From the NCBI GenBank assembly GCA_013306675.1, contig JABLUY010000228.1, positions 1 through 58,296 on the forward strand: a stretch of DNA of 58,296 bases, written 5' to 3'. Source of the DNA: Thraustochytrium sp. TN22. Lineage: Eukaryota; Sar; Bigyra; Thraustochytrida; Thraustochytriidae. A model generated the notes under the pieces. It ran no database searches and was not told the origin of the DNA. It was given only the letters and a program-made list of their open reading frames with translations. Positions 30,201 through 38,045 of this stretch are shown here, piece by piece; the first letter of the stretch is position 1, and each line of letters opens with the position of its first letter. The position numbers and the translations under genes were made by a program.

Positions 30201-30348
30201 CAATCACGGCAAGGTCAACCTGGGCAACAAGCTCAAGGGCAAGAAGGTTAAGGTCGTCGATAAGCGTATGAAGGCCGACACGCGCGGCATGGACGCCGCC
30301 AAGAAGCGCGGCCGCAAGGCCGGCGGCAAGAAGCGCGGCCGCAAGTAG
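27229..30348 (+). CDS. SPB1: Spb1/FTSJ3-type pre-rRNA 2'-O-methyltransferase
   Basis: 1,039 aa from ATG 27229 (MGRKKNAVQDKYYQLAKEQG). Spb1 methylates the ribose of the A-loop guanosine in large-subunit rRNA and is needed for 60S maturation in the nucleolus. The N-terminal FtsJ/RrmJ domain has motif I VIDLCAAPGGW (45-55) and the K-D-K-E tetrad as K28 (SSFKLIQ), D116 (LCDGAPN), K156 (FVTKVFRS) and E191 (SAEIFVV). Next comes the DUF3381 middle domain with long acidic Glu/Asp tracts (~355-400) and charged coiled coils. The C-terminal Spb1_C domain carries KARKLIKKG, MMTSKAKRRKLLDAGYNRF…LPEWF, KKHRLMAKI, KLYKGTKIQRPGSVYVVARK and a K/R/G-rich nucleolar tail. Yeast Spb1 is ~840 aa; the excess is in acidic linkers. 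The terminal ~95 bp are tandemly repeated into the 3' flank. Confidence 0.93.
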   Translation: MGRKKNAVQDKYYQLAKEQGYRARSSFKLIQLNRKYDLLKNATRVIDLCAAPGGWLQVLAKTMPSSAERQIVGVDLMPIKPIRCCTTFQEDITSDTCRQKIRKEMRGNKADVVLCDGAPNVGAEYTKDAFVQNELAVYALKFACEHLKRGGSFVTKVFRSTDYHSLLWAFQQLFKKVEATKPPSSRNVSAEIFVVCREYLAPHKIDPRLLDPRHVLAPVEEDKELTEQQAINKLFHKHQKDRRSRGGYSDDAGALLYKAVTAVDFVRSKQPVQVLATASEITFKDEASKALLDHPATTPDVQAYLADLRVLGKAELRALVQWRLTLRGDKKGKKDNADEDEGASEDEDRDLEAKVAKAAAAGGEGSEEEEDDDDEEEEEESSDEDDSDMEDMGELDAELAKLKDAERKKRKREIKKIRKQRAKLQRRIDMGMENEYAVDVSKMAGPFSLKKSGLKSAEDLDVLESGAYAEVSDDEEEGKDQDSGLGSSSEDEDEDSDLDEATRAERKRMRDLEREAEVQHQMGRVKEQVSDPLTVRQRRQQITAEKKAKMKKKTLEMMAEQDFARALEEEQAKALKAGKYAAMLAEGEEDSEEEEDEDEAEPEEEGVNPLLKSLESKKSAETRAKQWFSQALFDGADDDESSDDGNDRTYGITARGGQALDEFDEDNSAGSGSDSDSDAEMNGDTPLPSARTEKARRKERRRKLKLRNERKEEKRRLAAARETGGEVNQDLLLSSLPGGFKVESARNGKKRGRGGAKGDESSDDGDAAEAEAEELAEGTVNDGMTPEQKAAARKARKLIKKGMGKLRGDEAEEKAGFEVVTAEHNPAADNDDEDEDAQDDGYNSEDYDTDERSQHIALAAMMTSKAKRRKLLDAGYNRFTFNDEDGALPEWFLEDENKHNRPQLPVTKEMVDAVKSRYKDLADKTTKKVAEARARKKHRLMAKIDKIKKKAAAVADQPDLNPGSKMKAIEKLYKGTKIQRPGSVYVVARKSNHGKVNLGNKLKGKKVKVVDKRMKADTRGMDAAKKRGRKAGGKKRGRK

Positions 30349-30555
30349 TTTCGTCGTCGATAAGCGTATGAAGGCCAGCATGCGCGGCATGGACGCCGCC
30401 AAGAAGCGCGACCGCAAGGCCGGCGGCAAGAAGCGCGGCCGCAAGTAGTTTCGTCGTCGATAAGCGTATGAAGGCCAGCATGCGCGGCATGGACGCCGCC
30501 AAGAAGCGCGACCGCAAGGCCGGCGGTAAGAAGCGCGGCCGCAAGTAGTTTCGTA
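30255..30555 (+). repeat. 100-bp tandem repeat of the SPB1 3' end (about three copies)
   Basis: The last ~94 coding bases of SPB1, including its TAG and TTTCGT trailer, are followed by two further copies at a 100-bp period (TAAGCGTATG at 30261, 30361 and 30461). Copies 2 and 3 share substitutions (GCCAGCATG for GCCGACACG; GACCGC for GGCCGC), so copy 3 probably arose from copy 2. The period is not a multiple of three and copy 1 ends in a stop, so the extra copies are untranslated. Confidence 0.92.
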
Positions 30556-30731
30556 ATCTCAGTTGGGCCGTGCCAGCCGCGAAGAACAACAACGTGTCTG
30601 TTGTATGTGTTTGTTTCTTTGTTTCTTTGTTCTGCCAGTGCTGTTGCCAATGCGGCCGCCAAGGTGACATGACTGGATGGCAAGGTCCGAGTCGAGGCGG
30701 CGGCGGCCGAGGCGACGGCCCGGGCCACGGC

Positions 30732-30874
30732 CGAGCGAGTCTTGCCAGCCGTGCGATAAAAACGTGTACTTCAACCGGGCCGAGCGAGTCTTGCCAGCCG
30801 TGCGATAAAAACGTGTACTTCAACCGGGCCGAGCGAGTCTTGCCAGCCGTGCAACAAAAACGTGTACTTCAACG
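30732..30874. repeat. 49-bp tandem repeat, three copies
   Basis: Unit begins CGAGCGAGTCTTGCCAGCCG at 30732, 30781 and 30830. The first two units are identical and the third has small changes (GCAACAAAAACG for GCGATAAAAACG). It lies between the convergent SPB1 and DUF2804 genes. An AATAAA follows at ~30922 and may serve polyadenylation of SPB1. Confidence 0.9.
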
Positions 30875-31015
30875 TGCCTTTTTATAAACGTATTGCTGTT
30901 CTCGGCGACATCCCGATGGTCAATAAATAGGAGCACCTACCACCCCGGCACGGCGCGACCCGCGTCCCTGCTTCGCTTGTGTCCTTGGTACGGCGCATGG
31001 TAGCACGCGCCGCAT

Positions 31016-32299
31016 TCACCAGAGGGCACGGTGGTCCTCGCAGACGCCGTACACGTCGGCGAGGTCGACACGATAGCGCATGCCCTGGTCTGCATCAAGG
31101 AAGCTGACGTGACCATTGAAGACGCCAAACGGCTGGACAAAGTCGCTGACGATGCCGAGAAAGTCGGCCCCCGTATGGTCCTCGCGCAGACCGTGCGGCT
31201 GAAACTCCAGGTACAGCTCGATGTCGGAAGTGTTTGCGCGCACGGTCCAGGCCCGCGCGCCAGGGTCTGCTGAGGGGACGTCGACCTCAATGGTCACGGG
31301 CAGCGGCCAGACACGGTGGTCGATCCAGATGGCGTTCTCTACGGAGAAACCGGGGCGTCCGGCGGTGTCAGGCGCCATGTCGTACACGAAGCGACTCAGG
31401 TTGATGCCGACGGCAGGCCGCGAGACCGTGCCCCGGCCCTTGGGGTCGCCGGTGGCGGCCGCCGCCGCGGCGGCAGCTGTGTCCCAGGTGCGCACGTCGC
31501 AGGCCGCGCAGCTCCAGGATACCCACTGCCAGCGCGTCTCGCGCAGCGCGCGGGAGAGCGTCCAGTCGATGGTGGCGGCGCCCTCGTGGAAGACGTGCGG
31601 CTCGCGCTCGCCGACGGTGATGGAGCCCACGGCGCCCATGCCGGCCTCCTTGTGCACATAGGCCGGGCGCTTCGGGTCGCTGCCCAGCGGGTACCAGAAC
31701 ACGAGGGCGTGATCACCCCTGCTGACCTGGATCTTGGCCTTGAGCTCGCGCATGTGCACGTTGAGGTGCCAGCGGTCGCTGACGAAGCAGAGCTCCAGGC
31801 AGTCGTCGTGCCAGCCGACGTACTTGGTGCAGCCCTCGGTGGAGGTGGCGGCGAGCCGCAGCGAGCGGCCCAGCGGCATCTGCCAATGATGCTCCATGAC
31901 GAGCTCGGCGGCCTCCTTGTCGACCACCGACAGGTAGACGTCCTCCACGTAGTTGAAATGCACGGGCGTGAGCGCCAAAAAGTAGCGCGGCGAGCTCACC
32001 GAGAGGTAGCTCCAGCCCTTGAGCTGCAGGAAGCGCTCCATCCAGGTCCCCTCCGCCCGCAGCCTCTCCAGCGTGGGTGTCTCGACGGGCGCCGTCCAGC
32101 GGCCCACTGCGTCGTCGTCCGCGGGCGCTGCGCCCTCCTGCAGGCTGCAGAGCGCCGGGAACTCCTGGCACGAGGGCAGTGGTGGCGGCGACGGCGGCGT
32201 ACCGCCTTGCGTCAGGCCATACCTCGCCGCGTGCGCCGCGACGTACGCCAGGGCCGCGAGCGCCAGTGCCCAGGGGCCCAGCAGCGCCGACGACTTCAT
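31016..32299 (-). CDS. DUF2804 family protein with N-terminal signal anchor
   Basis: 427 aa from ATG 32299. Residues 5-26 (ALLGPWALALAALAYVAAHA) are a hydrophobic signal peptide or anchor, followed by a Pro/Ser/Gly linker. The rest resembles the uncharacterised DUF2804 family: WMERFLQLKGWSYLSVSSPRYF near the start, a central IDWTLSRALRETRWQWVSWS with AVGINLSRFVYD, then ENAIWIDHRVWPLPV and a C-terminal YLEFQPHGLRED…NFVQPFGVFNGHV-type block. Paired Trp and GxN motifs and alternating β-rich blocks suggest a double β-sandwich; the reaction is unknown for the family. The topology implies the domain faces the ER lumen or outside. An Ala-rich insert (~300-310) is low complexity. Confidence 0.7.
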   Translation of the reverse strand: MKSSALLGPWALALAALAYVAAHAARYGLTQGGTPPSPPPLPSCQEFPALCSLQEGAAPADDDAVGRWTAPVETPTLERLRAEGTWMERFLQLKGWSYLSVSSPRYFLALTPVHFNYVEDVYLSVVDKEAAELVMEHHWQMPLGRSLRLAATSTEGCTKYVGWHDDCLELCFVSDRWHLNVHMRELKAKIQVSRGDHALVFWYPLGSDPKRPAYVHKEAGMGAVGSITVGEREPHVFHEGAATIDWTLSRALRETRWQWVSWSCAACDVRTWDTAAAAAAAATGDPKGRGTVSRPAVGINLSRFVYDMAPDTAGRPGFSVENAIWIDHRVWPLPVTIEVDVPSADPGARAWTVRANTSDIELYLEFQPHGLREDHTGADFLGIVSDFVQPFGVFNGHVSFLDADQGMRYRVDLADVYGVCEDHRALW

Positions 32300-32940
32300 G
32301 CCTGCCTGCCTGCCTGCCTGCCTGCCGCCCGCCCGCCCGCCGCCCGCCCACCCGCCGCGCCGCGCCGCCGCCGCCTCGCCGCGCTCCGGTACTGCCGTTC
32401 GCGCGCGGGGTGGCGATGATGAGGAGGCGCGCCGTGCACGTGCACGTGCACGCGCCGCGCCGCGCCGCGCCGCGCTGCGCAGGAAGCGCGCGCAGACGCA
32501 GCAGCGCCAGGGGCGCGACGAGCGCAGCGCTCGCGGGACTGCGAGCGCGCAAATCCGAGTCGCGTCGACCTCACCCACCTCCTCGCGCGTGCGAGTCTCG
32601 CGCGTGATGCTCGAGCGGACTCGGCGGGCCGGGATCTCGAGGCGTGCAGTGGACCGCCCGATGTTGACGCCGTTCGCGACCATCTAGGGCTGTGAGGTGC
32701 GGACTCCGACTCGGGTCGCCGCTACCTGGCACAACTAGCTAGCTAGCTCTAGCTACACTGGCAGCTTGGAGGAGGTTGGCGTGGTCACAGCATGGAAGTC
32801 AGTCGTCGTAGCAAAAGGGCATGGATCGACCTTGCGGAGCTGAGTGCACTGCAAGGCGGCGCGGGTCGAGGGCTCGACTCAGAATCGAGTTCGAGTGGGT
32901 GCCCGTCTCGTCGCATCGTCGCTTCACCTGGCGGTCCGTA
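32300..32940. other. Intergenic, with CCTG and CCGC microsatellites
   Basis: A (CCTG)n tract (32301-32326) followed by (CCGC)n (to ~32350) abuts the DUF2804 start and would lie in its 5' UTR. CGTGCACGTGCACG near 32435-32450 is a short palindromic repeat. A CTAGCTAGCTAGCTCTAGC run lies at ~32735-32755. No gene is seen before the TDP1 stop. Confidence 0.5.
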
Positions 32941-34646
32941 CTAGCTTGGGGGCAGCCTGAAGACGCGCTGATGGGATTGAGCGAGCGCAAAGGCCTCCAA
33001 GCACGGGAGCGAGGCGAGGCCGTATTGGGAAGCCAGTGCCGGGAGGTGGACCACCTTGCACAGGAGGTGCCTGCTTAGGTACGCGGCGTCGGGGCCGCTC
33101 GCAATGCGCTCGAGCAAAGAGCGGACAAGGAGCGGGGATTTCTCCCGGGTCTCGTGCAGCAAGGAGCGCTGCACGTGCTCAGGCAGGAGCAAGAAGAGCT
33201 GGTGGAGCGTCTGCAGGAGATCCTCCTGCGAGGACGGATTCACGAGCTCGTCCGGGAGGAGGGTGTCCCTTGTATACGGCGTGGGCGGGAGCGGGAACGG
33301 GATGGGGAGGATCAGTTGGGATTCGCGCCGGCCCGGGTCCAAGTCCGGCGACGAAACGAGCCGCAGTCCGCCGCAGGCTGCGGGCGTGAAGAGCACGCCG
33401 AGCTCCCAGTTGCGCAGAGAAAGCTTCGCTGCGCTGGTCCACTTCCCAAAGGCCGCCTGGGAGAGGTTCGCGCTCGTCAGCAGCGCCCAGCTCAGGCGCC
33501 GCGGGTCCCTCTTGTCATAGCACACGTACGACTTGGCGTGAGGATATGCGCGGTCCCGGGTCCCGTACGTCGGGGCGGCGCTCCAGCGGCACAGCCGGCC
33601 TCGAATACACGCCTCGAAGACGTCGCACTCTTTCTTCGTGCCGCGCTTGAAGAAGAACAGCCCGTTGTACTTGCCAACGATGGAGCGCCTCCAGTCCTCG
33701 CGGCTGGGGAAGACGAGCTGCAGCTCCGCACCCGGCTCTCGGGCCAGACCTTGCCTGAAGAACTCCGTCGTGGCCCAGCACTTTTCCGGCGAGGCGCCCT
33801 GGCTGCCCGCCGAAGTGAACTGGCACGCCACGTTCCACGCCCACTCCTCGCGTGGCGTGTGCTTGCGGATGAGGTCGCAGAGTGCCCCCATGCCATAGCG
33901 ACGCGAGTCCTCCAGGTCGTCGGCGGTGGTCAGCGGCACCGAGGCCACCAGGTGGCCCACGGCCGTGGTGTAGTCGTAGCGCTTCAACAGTGCAAGCCGG
34001 TCCTCCTTGGATGCGCATGGCACAGACCGCCAGAGCCGCCGGAAGAACCTCGTGAGCGTCGTCTTGAATTGCTCGTTCGACCCGCGCGGCGCGTCCGCCT
34101 TGCGCTCAAAGTCCTGGTACCACATGCCTTCGCTCTTATGGAAGAGATCCAGCTGCAGGAGGTTTGCCGTGTGGATGATGACACGCACTTGCGTTTCCGA
34201 GAACAGCAGGATCGCCTTCGTATGGTGCACGCCACGCCCTGACGCTGGCGGCTTGAAGCACTGCGTGCGCGGATTGAACGCGCGCATGGCGGTTTGGGCT
34301 GCTGCCACGTCCCCGTCCAGCATCACATAGAGTCGCTCCACCGTCCTCAACACGGAAAAGAGCTCGAAGACGAGATCCACATCCATGGAGTACGTCAGCA
34401 CCCAGGCCTCCTCGAGGCCAGTGATCTCCTGCGTCAGTGCCACGAGGTCCGCCACTGCCCACCTCTCCTCCTCGCTCTTGGGCACTGCGCTGCCGTTGGC
34501 TTCGAAGATCTCGTTCAAGAAAAAACCGTGTTGCGGCCACGAAGATGACCGTACTGGTGCGCCGCACACGCTACACCTTGTGCGCTGTGCCGAGCACTCG
34601 GTTGAGCATCGCAGGCAAGCAGCATTTGCTACAAATGAGCTGCTGC

Positions 34647-34677
<31 letters not shown>

Positions 34678-35103
34678 AATCTCGGCCACTACCTCAATCT
34701 CCGGTGACGATGGACATGACGTAGACGGAGGTGTCAAAGGGGCTGGCGCAGGAGCTGCAGAGCAAGACGGCACTGGGACAGGTTCCGACGATATTTGTGA
34801 CACAAACGAGGGAGAGACTGCCGATGATGCCTTTGGCGACGGCATTGAGCTGGAAGAGGCTTTGGCCGCTGGTAACGAAAAAGCTGATGTTGGCAAGAAT
34901 GAGGCAGCTTTGTCGTCAATGGCTTCGTGAGGCTTGTCGTCAGACATGGCTGTGACTTCGTGTGCCTCGGACATGGGAGCAGTGCACAGCACGCACGCCT
35001 CGGCGTCTAGCGCATTCTCGCTATAGTAACAGTTCCCGCACGACTTGGTGGTAGCCTCGCGGCGCGGCCGCTTCGCAGCGGGCATCGCCGAGTGCGGCTT
35101 CAT
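32941..35103 (-). CDS. TDP1: Tyrosyl-DNA phosphodiesterase 1 with N-terminal RanBP2-type zinc fingers
   Basis: 720 aa from ATG 35103 (MKPHSAMPAAKRPRR). TDP1 removes topoisomerase I peptides from DNA 3' ends through a phospholipase-D-type double HKN active site. The first HKN is HHTKAILLF…IIHTANL with H294, K296 and N314; the second is HAKSYV…LLTSANLS with H522, K524 and N546. Family context is intact (QLDLFHKSEGMWYQDF; FGKW after the second). The N-terminus differs from animal TDP1. Residues 22-40 form a RanBP2-type finger (C-x2-C-x4-N-x6-C-x2-C: C22, C25, N30, C37, C40), and a second Cys4 module (CLRCSTEC…CSVC) lies near 162-183, separated by Ser/Pro-rich linkers including an AGC-encoded poly-Ser. 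The 5' end was copied into the downstream duplication. Confidence 0.93.
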
Positions 35104-37375
35104 GGTGCCCGGCCGTGACCACGTGTCGTCTCGACGGTCCGGCCGCGGTTGCGCGCCGTGCCGCGGCCCTCGCGGCCCTCGCGGTCCCTCTCGCCGGGCC
35201 CTCCCTCTGCCGCGCGCGCCTCGCGCGGCGCTTTCGGGGCCAGTGTCGGAGTTCGAGCTGTACGGGGTCTGCACTGCCTGCAACTTGGCGAGTCGCTGCG
35301 CGAGCAGGCCGGGAAGCATCGTGACTTCAAGTTCTCCCCGGACTCTCCTCAATCTTGCTGACCGCGGCGGCACTACCACTGCAACTGGGCGAATCGCTGC
35401 AGTCAGACGTAGGGCAGGCAGGACTCGAAGTCTCATTCATCGTACTGACTTGTCACCGGACTCTACTCTACTTTTCATGTTCTTGTCTCCGTCTAGCTAG
35501 CTAGGCCTAGCTGATAGAAAGACTTGCGACCGCGGCGGCATCATTACCGTCGTCGCCAGCATCGCAATAAGGGTAGACGTTGTTGTTGGTGTGCTCGTCG
35601 AGCTTGGGCACAGCGGTCTTGTAGCAGCGTTCCTTGATGTCGTACCAAGACTTGAGCTCCTCGAGGATAATGCCCTTCATGCGGTGGAGCACGTCAGCAT
35701 AGGCCTTGTCCTGTGAGAGCTCGTGCTCCTCTCGCGGATCCGAGGTGAGCTCGTAAAGGCAAAAGTCATTGGGACAGGGGTGCGGCGCGTTGGTCCTGGT
35801 CAGGGGCTGATCGCCCGAATCCTGGAGCGAGCTCCAGGTGACTGGCCAGCCGGCCGTGCCCTTGATGATCTTCCACTGGCGGCCCTGGTCGCCATCGACG
35901 GTCATACCAAAGCCGTGGTGACCGTAGCTCACGCTTCCCAGGACCACGGACGTGCGTGCCGGCGCGAGCGCTGCCCGATCCGAGTCGTTGGCCGCCGTAA
36001 GGTGCGCCCAGTGCGAGACGCTGTCGAGAGGCCTCTTGGTCTCGAGCGAGTAACCCGCCACGTCGCCTAGCGTCGCGAACCAGTCGGTGATGTGCATGAG
36101 GCCGGCGTAGGTGCTGCCGCGGTTTCGGATGCCGTAGCCAGCCACGAAGGCCGTGCCGTGCACGCCGCCTTCAAAAACGGTGAACTTGCCGCCCCGCAGG
36201 GGCGTGTTGCGACTGCCGCAGGAGTCAATGGTATGGACCGGCCCGCCGTTGTCCGTGGACACGACGATGAGCGTGTTGTCGTCTGTCATGCCATTGCGCT
36301 CAAGCGCGTCCAAAATCCTGCCCACGCCCATGTCCGCGGCCGCCAACATGCCGGCGAACTGCCGGCGCCGGCCCGACTTGAGCCGCGTCAGGTACGGCTC
36401 CACGTATTCAGGCGGGACTTGATTGACCTGGTGACCGCCGGCATGGACGGCCTGGAAGGCGACAAAGAGAAAGAGCGGAGGCCTGCCCGGACCAAGCGCT
36501 CCGTGCCTGTTGATGACCTCGATCGCCTTGTCGGTGAAGAGCTCGGTCGAGTACACTGTTTGCGACTCCCACGCGACGCGAACGCAGGAGGAGTTGCTGC
36601 AGCGCGGCGCCTTGGCGTCGATCATGTCGTGCCAGATCTTGTCACTCGAGCTGTAGTGCTGGAAATAGTCCATGGCCCCCGTCAGGTAGCCGTAATAGGT
36701 GTCGAAGCCGCGGAAAGTCGGCGTGTGCTCCCAGGTGTGGTGGCCAAGGTGCCACTTGCCCACCATGTGCGTCGCGTAGCCTGCCTCCTTGAACTTTTGT
36801 GGCAGCATCACCTCCTCTAGCTCCACGCCAATTCCCGAGGTGGCGCTGAGGATGTCGTGCACACCCGTGTGGTGCGAGTATCGCCCGGTCTGCAGCGCCG
36901 CGCGGCTTGGCGAGCACACGGAGTGCACGTGGTACCGCATCAGGTCCACGCCGCGCTTCACCAGTCCGTCAAGGTGCGGCGTATCGATCTGGTTCCCGTT
37001 GCGGTGGCCGAGGTCTGCCCACCCCATGTCGTCGAAGAGCACGAAGACCACGTTCGGCTTGGTGGCCCTCGCATGCACGGTCAGCGCCAGCGCCGCCAGC
37101 GCCGCCAGCGCCTGCATCGGCTTGCCGCGCATCATCGCGGCGAACCGAGGCGAGCTAGTGTTACCCTGTCAACTCTGCCTGGACGCCGACGCTCCGAGGC
37201 GCTCCGAGTCGGGGCCGTTGGTGATTGCCGCCGCCGCCTGTCGCGGCGGACACGGCCCGGGGTCGGTGGCCTGGCCCCAGCAGGTTGCTCGCGGCGGATC
37301 TTGGCTCTGGGTCAGAGGGGTACCGGTAACTGGTACCTGCGGTCGTTTACTACTAACTTAAGCTAGCCCTGTGGC
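34870..37375. repeat. Segmental tandem duplication, copy A (TDP1 5' end + sulfatase A)
   Basis: About 2.5 kb repeated head-to-tail at an offset of ~2,547 bp (the TDP1 ATG at 35101-35103 aligns with 37648-37650). It contains the first ~75 codons of TDP1, the TDP1-sulfatase spacer and the whole sulfatase A gene with its 5' flank ending near GGTACCGGTAACTGGTACCTGCGG. Confidence 0.85.
35507..37135 (-). CDS. Secreted type I sulfatase, copy A (arylsulfatase B/J-like)
   Basis: 542 aa. A signal peptide (MMRGKPMQALAALAALALTVHARA) precedes NVVFVLFDDMGWADLG with the metal-binding Asp pair. The sulfatase signature CSPSRAALQTGR at 74-85 has Cys74 as the formylglycine precursor. GYATHMVGKWHLGHH supplies the active-site Lys and His, and VVSTDNGGPV the Asp-Asn pair. 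Order and length fit the ARSB/ARSI/ARSJ branch (N-acetylgalactosamine-4-sulfatase type), which hydrolyses sulfate esters in lysosomes or outside the cell. All catalytic residues are present. It is a near-twin of the copy at 38046-39680 with only scattered changes (e.g. GHHGFGMTVDGDQ against FNHGFGMTVDDDQ). Exact substrate unknown; marine sulfated polysaccharide is plausible. Confidence 0.92.
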   Translation of the reverse strand: MMRGKPMQALAALAALALTVHARATKPNVVFVLFDDMGWADLGHRNGNQIDTPHLDGLVKRGVDLMRYHVHSVCSPSRAALQTGRYSHHTGVHDILSATSGIGVELEEVMLPQKFKEAGYATHMVGKWHLGHHTWEHTPTFRGFDTYYGYLTGAMDYFQHYSSSDKIWHDMIDAKAPRCSNSSCVRVAWESQTVYSTELFTDKAIEVINRHGALGPGRPPLFLFVAFQAVHAGGHQVNQVPPEYVEPYLTRLKSGRRRQFAGMLAAADMGVGRILDALERNGMTDDNTLIVVSTDNGGPVHTIDSCGSRNTPLRGGKFTVFEGGVHGTAFVAGYGIRNRGSTYAGLMHITDWFATLGDVAGYSLETKRPLDSVSHWAHLTAANDSDRAALAPARTSVVLGSVSYGHHGFGMTVDGDQGRQWKIIKGTAGWPVTWSSLQDSGDQPLTRTNAPHPCPNDFCLYELTSDPREEHELSQDKAYADVLHRMKGIILEELKSWYDIKERCYKTAVPKLDEHTNNNVYPYCDAGDDGNDAAAVASLSIS

Positions 37376-37439
37376 CGCAATTGGCTTGGACAGCACCCGT
37401 GTTGACGATCACGTGCTTCACAAGCACCAGGAATCTCGA

Positions 37440-37650
37440 ATAACAGCGACGTTGGCAAAAGTGAGGCAGCCTTGTTGTCAGACACGGCGATGGCTTGTCG
37501 TCAGACGTGGCGGTGACTTCGTGTGCCTCGGACATGGGAGCAGTACACAGCACGCAAACCTTGGCGTCTTGCGCAGTTCCGCACAACTTTTTTGGTGGTA
37601 GCCCCGCGGCGCTGCCGCTTCGCAGCGGGCATCGCCGAGTGCGGCTTCAT
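37440..37650 (-). pseudogene. TDP1 5'-end fragment (duplicated, frameshifted)
   Basis: Starts with the same MKPHSAMPAAKR leader as TDP1. A deletion of part of the first zinc-finger coding stretch, with a small T insertion, shifts the frame. The continuation (CVLCTAPMSEAHEVTA) is readable in another frame and ends at the duplication boundary. No catalytic domain follows, so it is a truncated non-functional copy, though its promoter may be intact. Confidence 0.85.
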
Positions 37651-38045
37651 GGTGCCCGGCCGTGACCACGTGTCGTCTCGGCGGTCCGGCCGCGATTGCG
37701 CGCCATGCCGCGGCCCTCGCGGCCCTCGAGGTCCCTCTTGCCGGGCCCTCCCTTTGCCGCGCGCGCCTCGCGCGGCGCTTTCGGGGCCAGTGTCGCAGTT
37801 CGAAATGTACGGGGTCTGCATTGCCTTTAACTTGACGAATCGCTGCGCCAGCAGGCCGGGAAGCATCGTGACTTCAAGTTCTCCCCGGACTCTCTTCAAC
37901 CTTTATGCTGTTGTTTGCCTCGGCACTACAGCGGCAACTTGGCGAATCGCTGCAGTCAGACATAGGGCAGGCAGGACTCGAAGTATCATTCATCGTACTG
38001 ACTTGTCACCGGACTCTACTCTACTTTTCATGTTCTTGTCTCCGT

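Noticed and set aside
26863-30444. Very long open frame on the - strand opposite SPB1, continuous with ATPSCKMT
   Set aside because: Its translation is Leu/Val/Arg-rich without domain signal and is antisense to the conserved Spb1 protein. Strong GC3 bias empties stops from the opposite strand. Only the ATPSCKMT part is real.
30732-30874. 49-bp repeats as a CRISPR-like array
   Set aside because: Units abut with no unique spacers and the genome is eukaryotic; simple tandem repeat.
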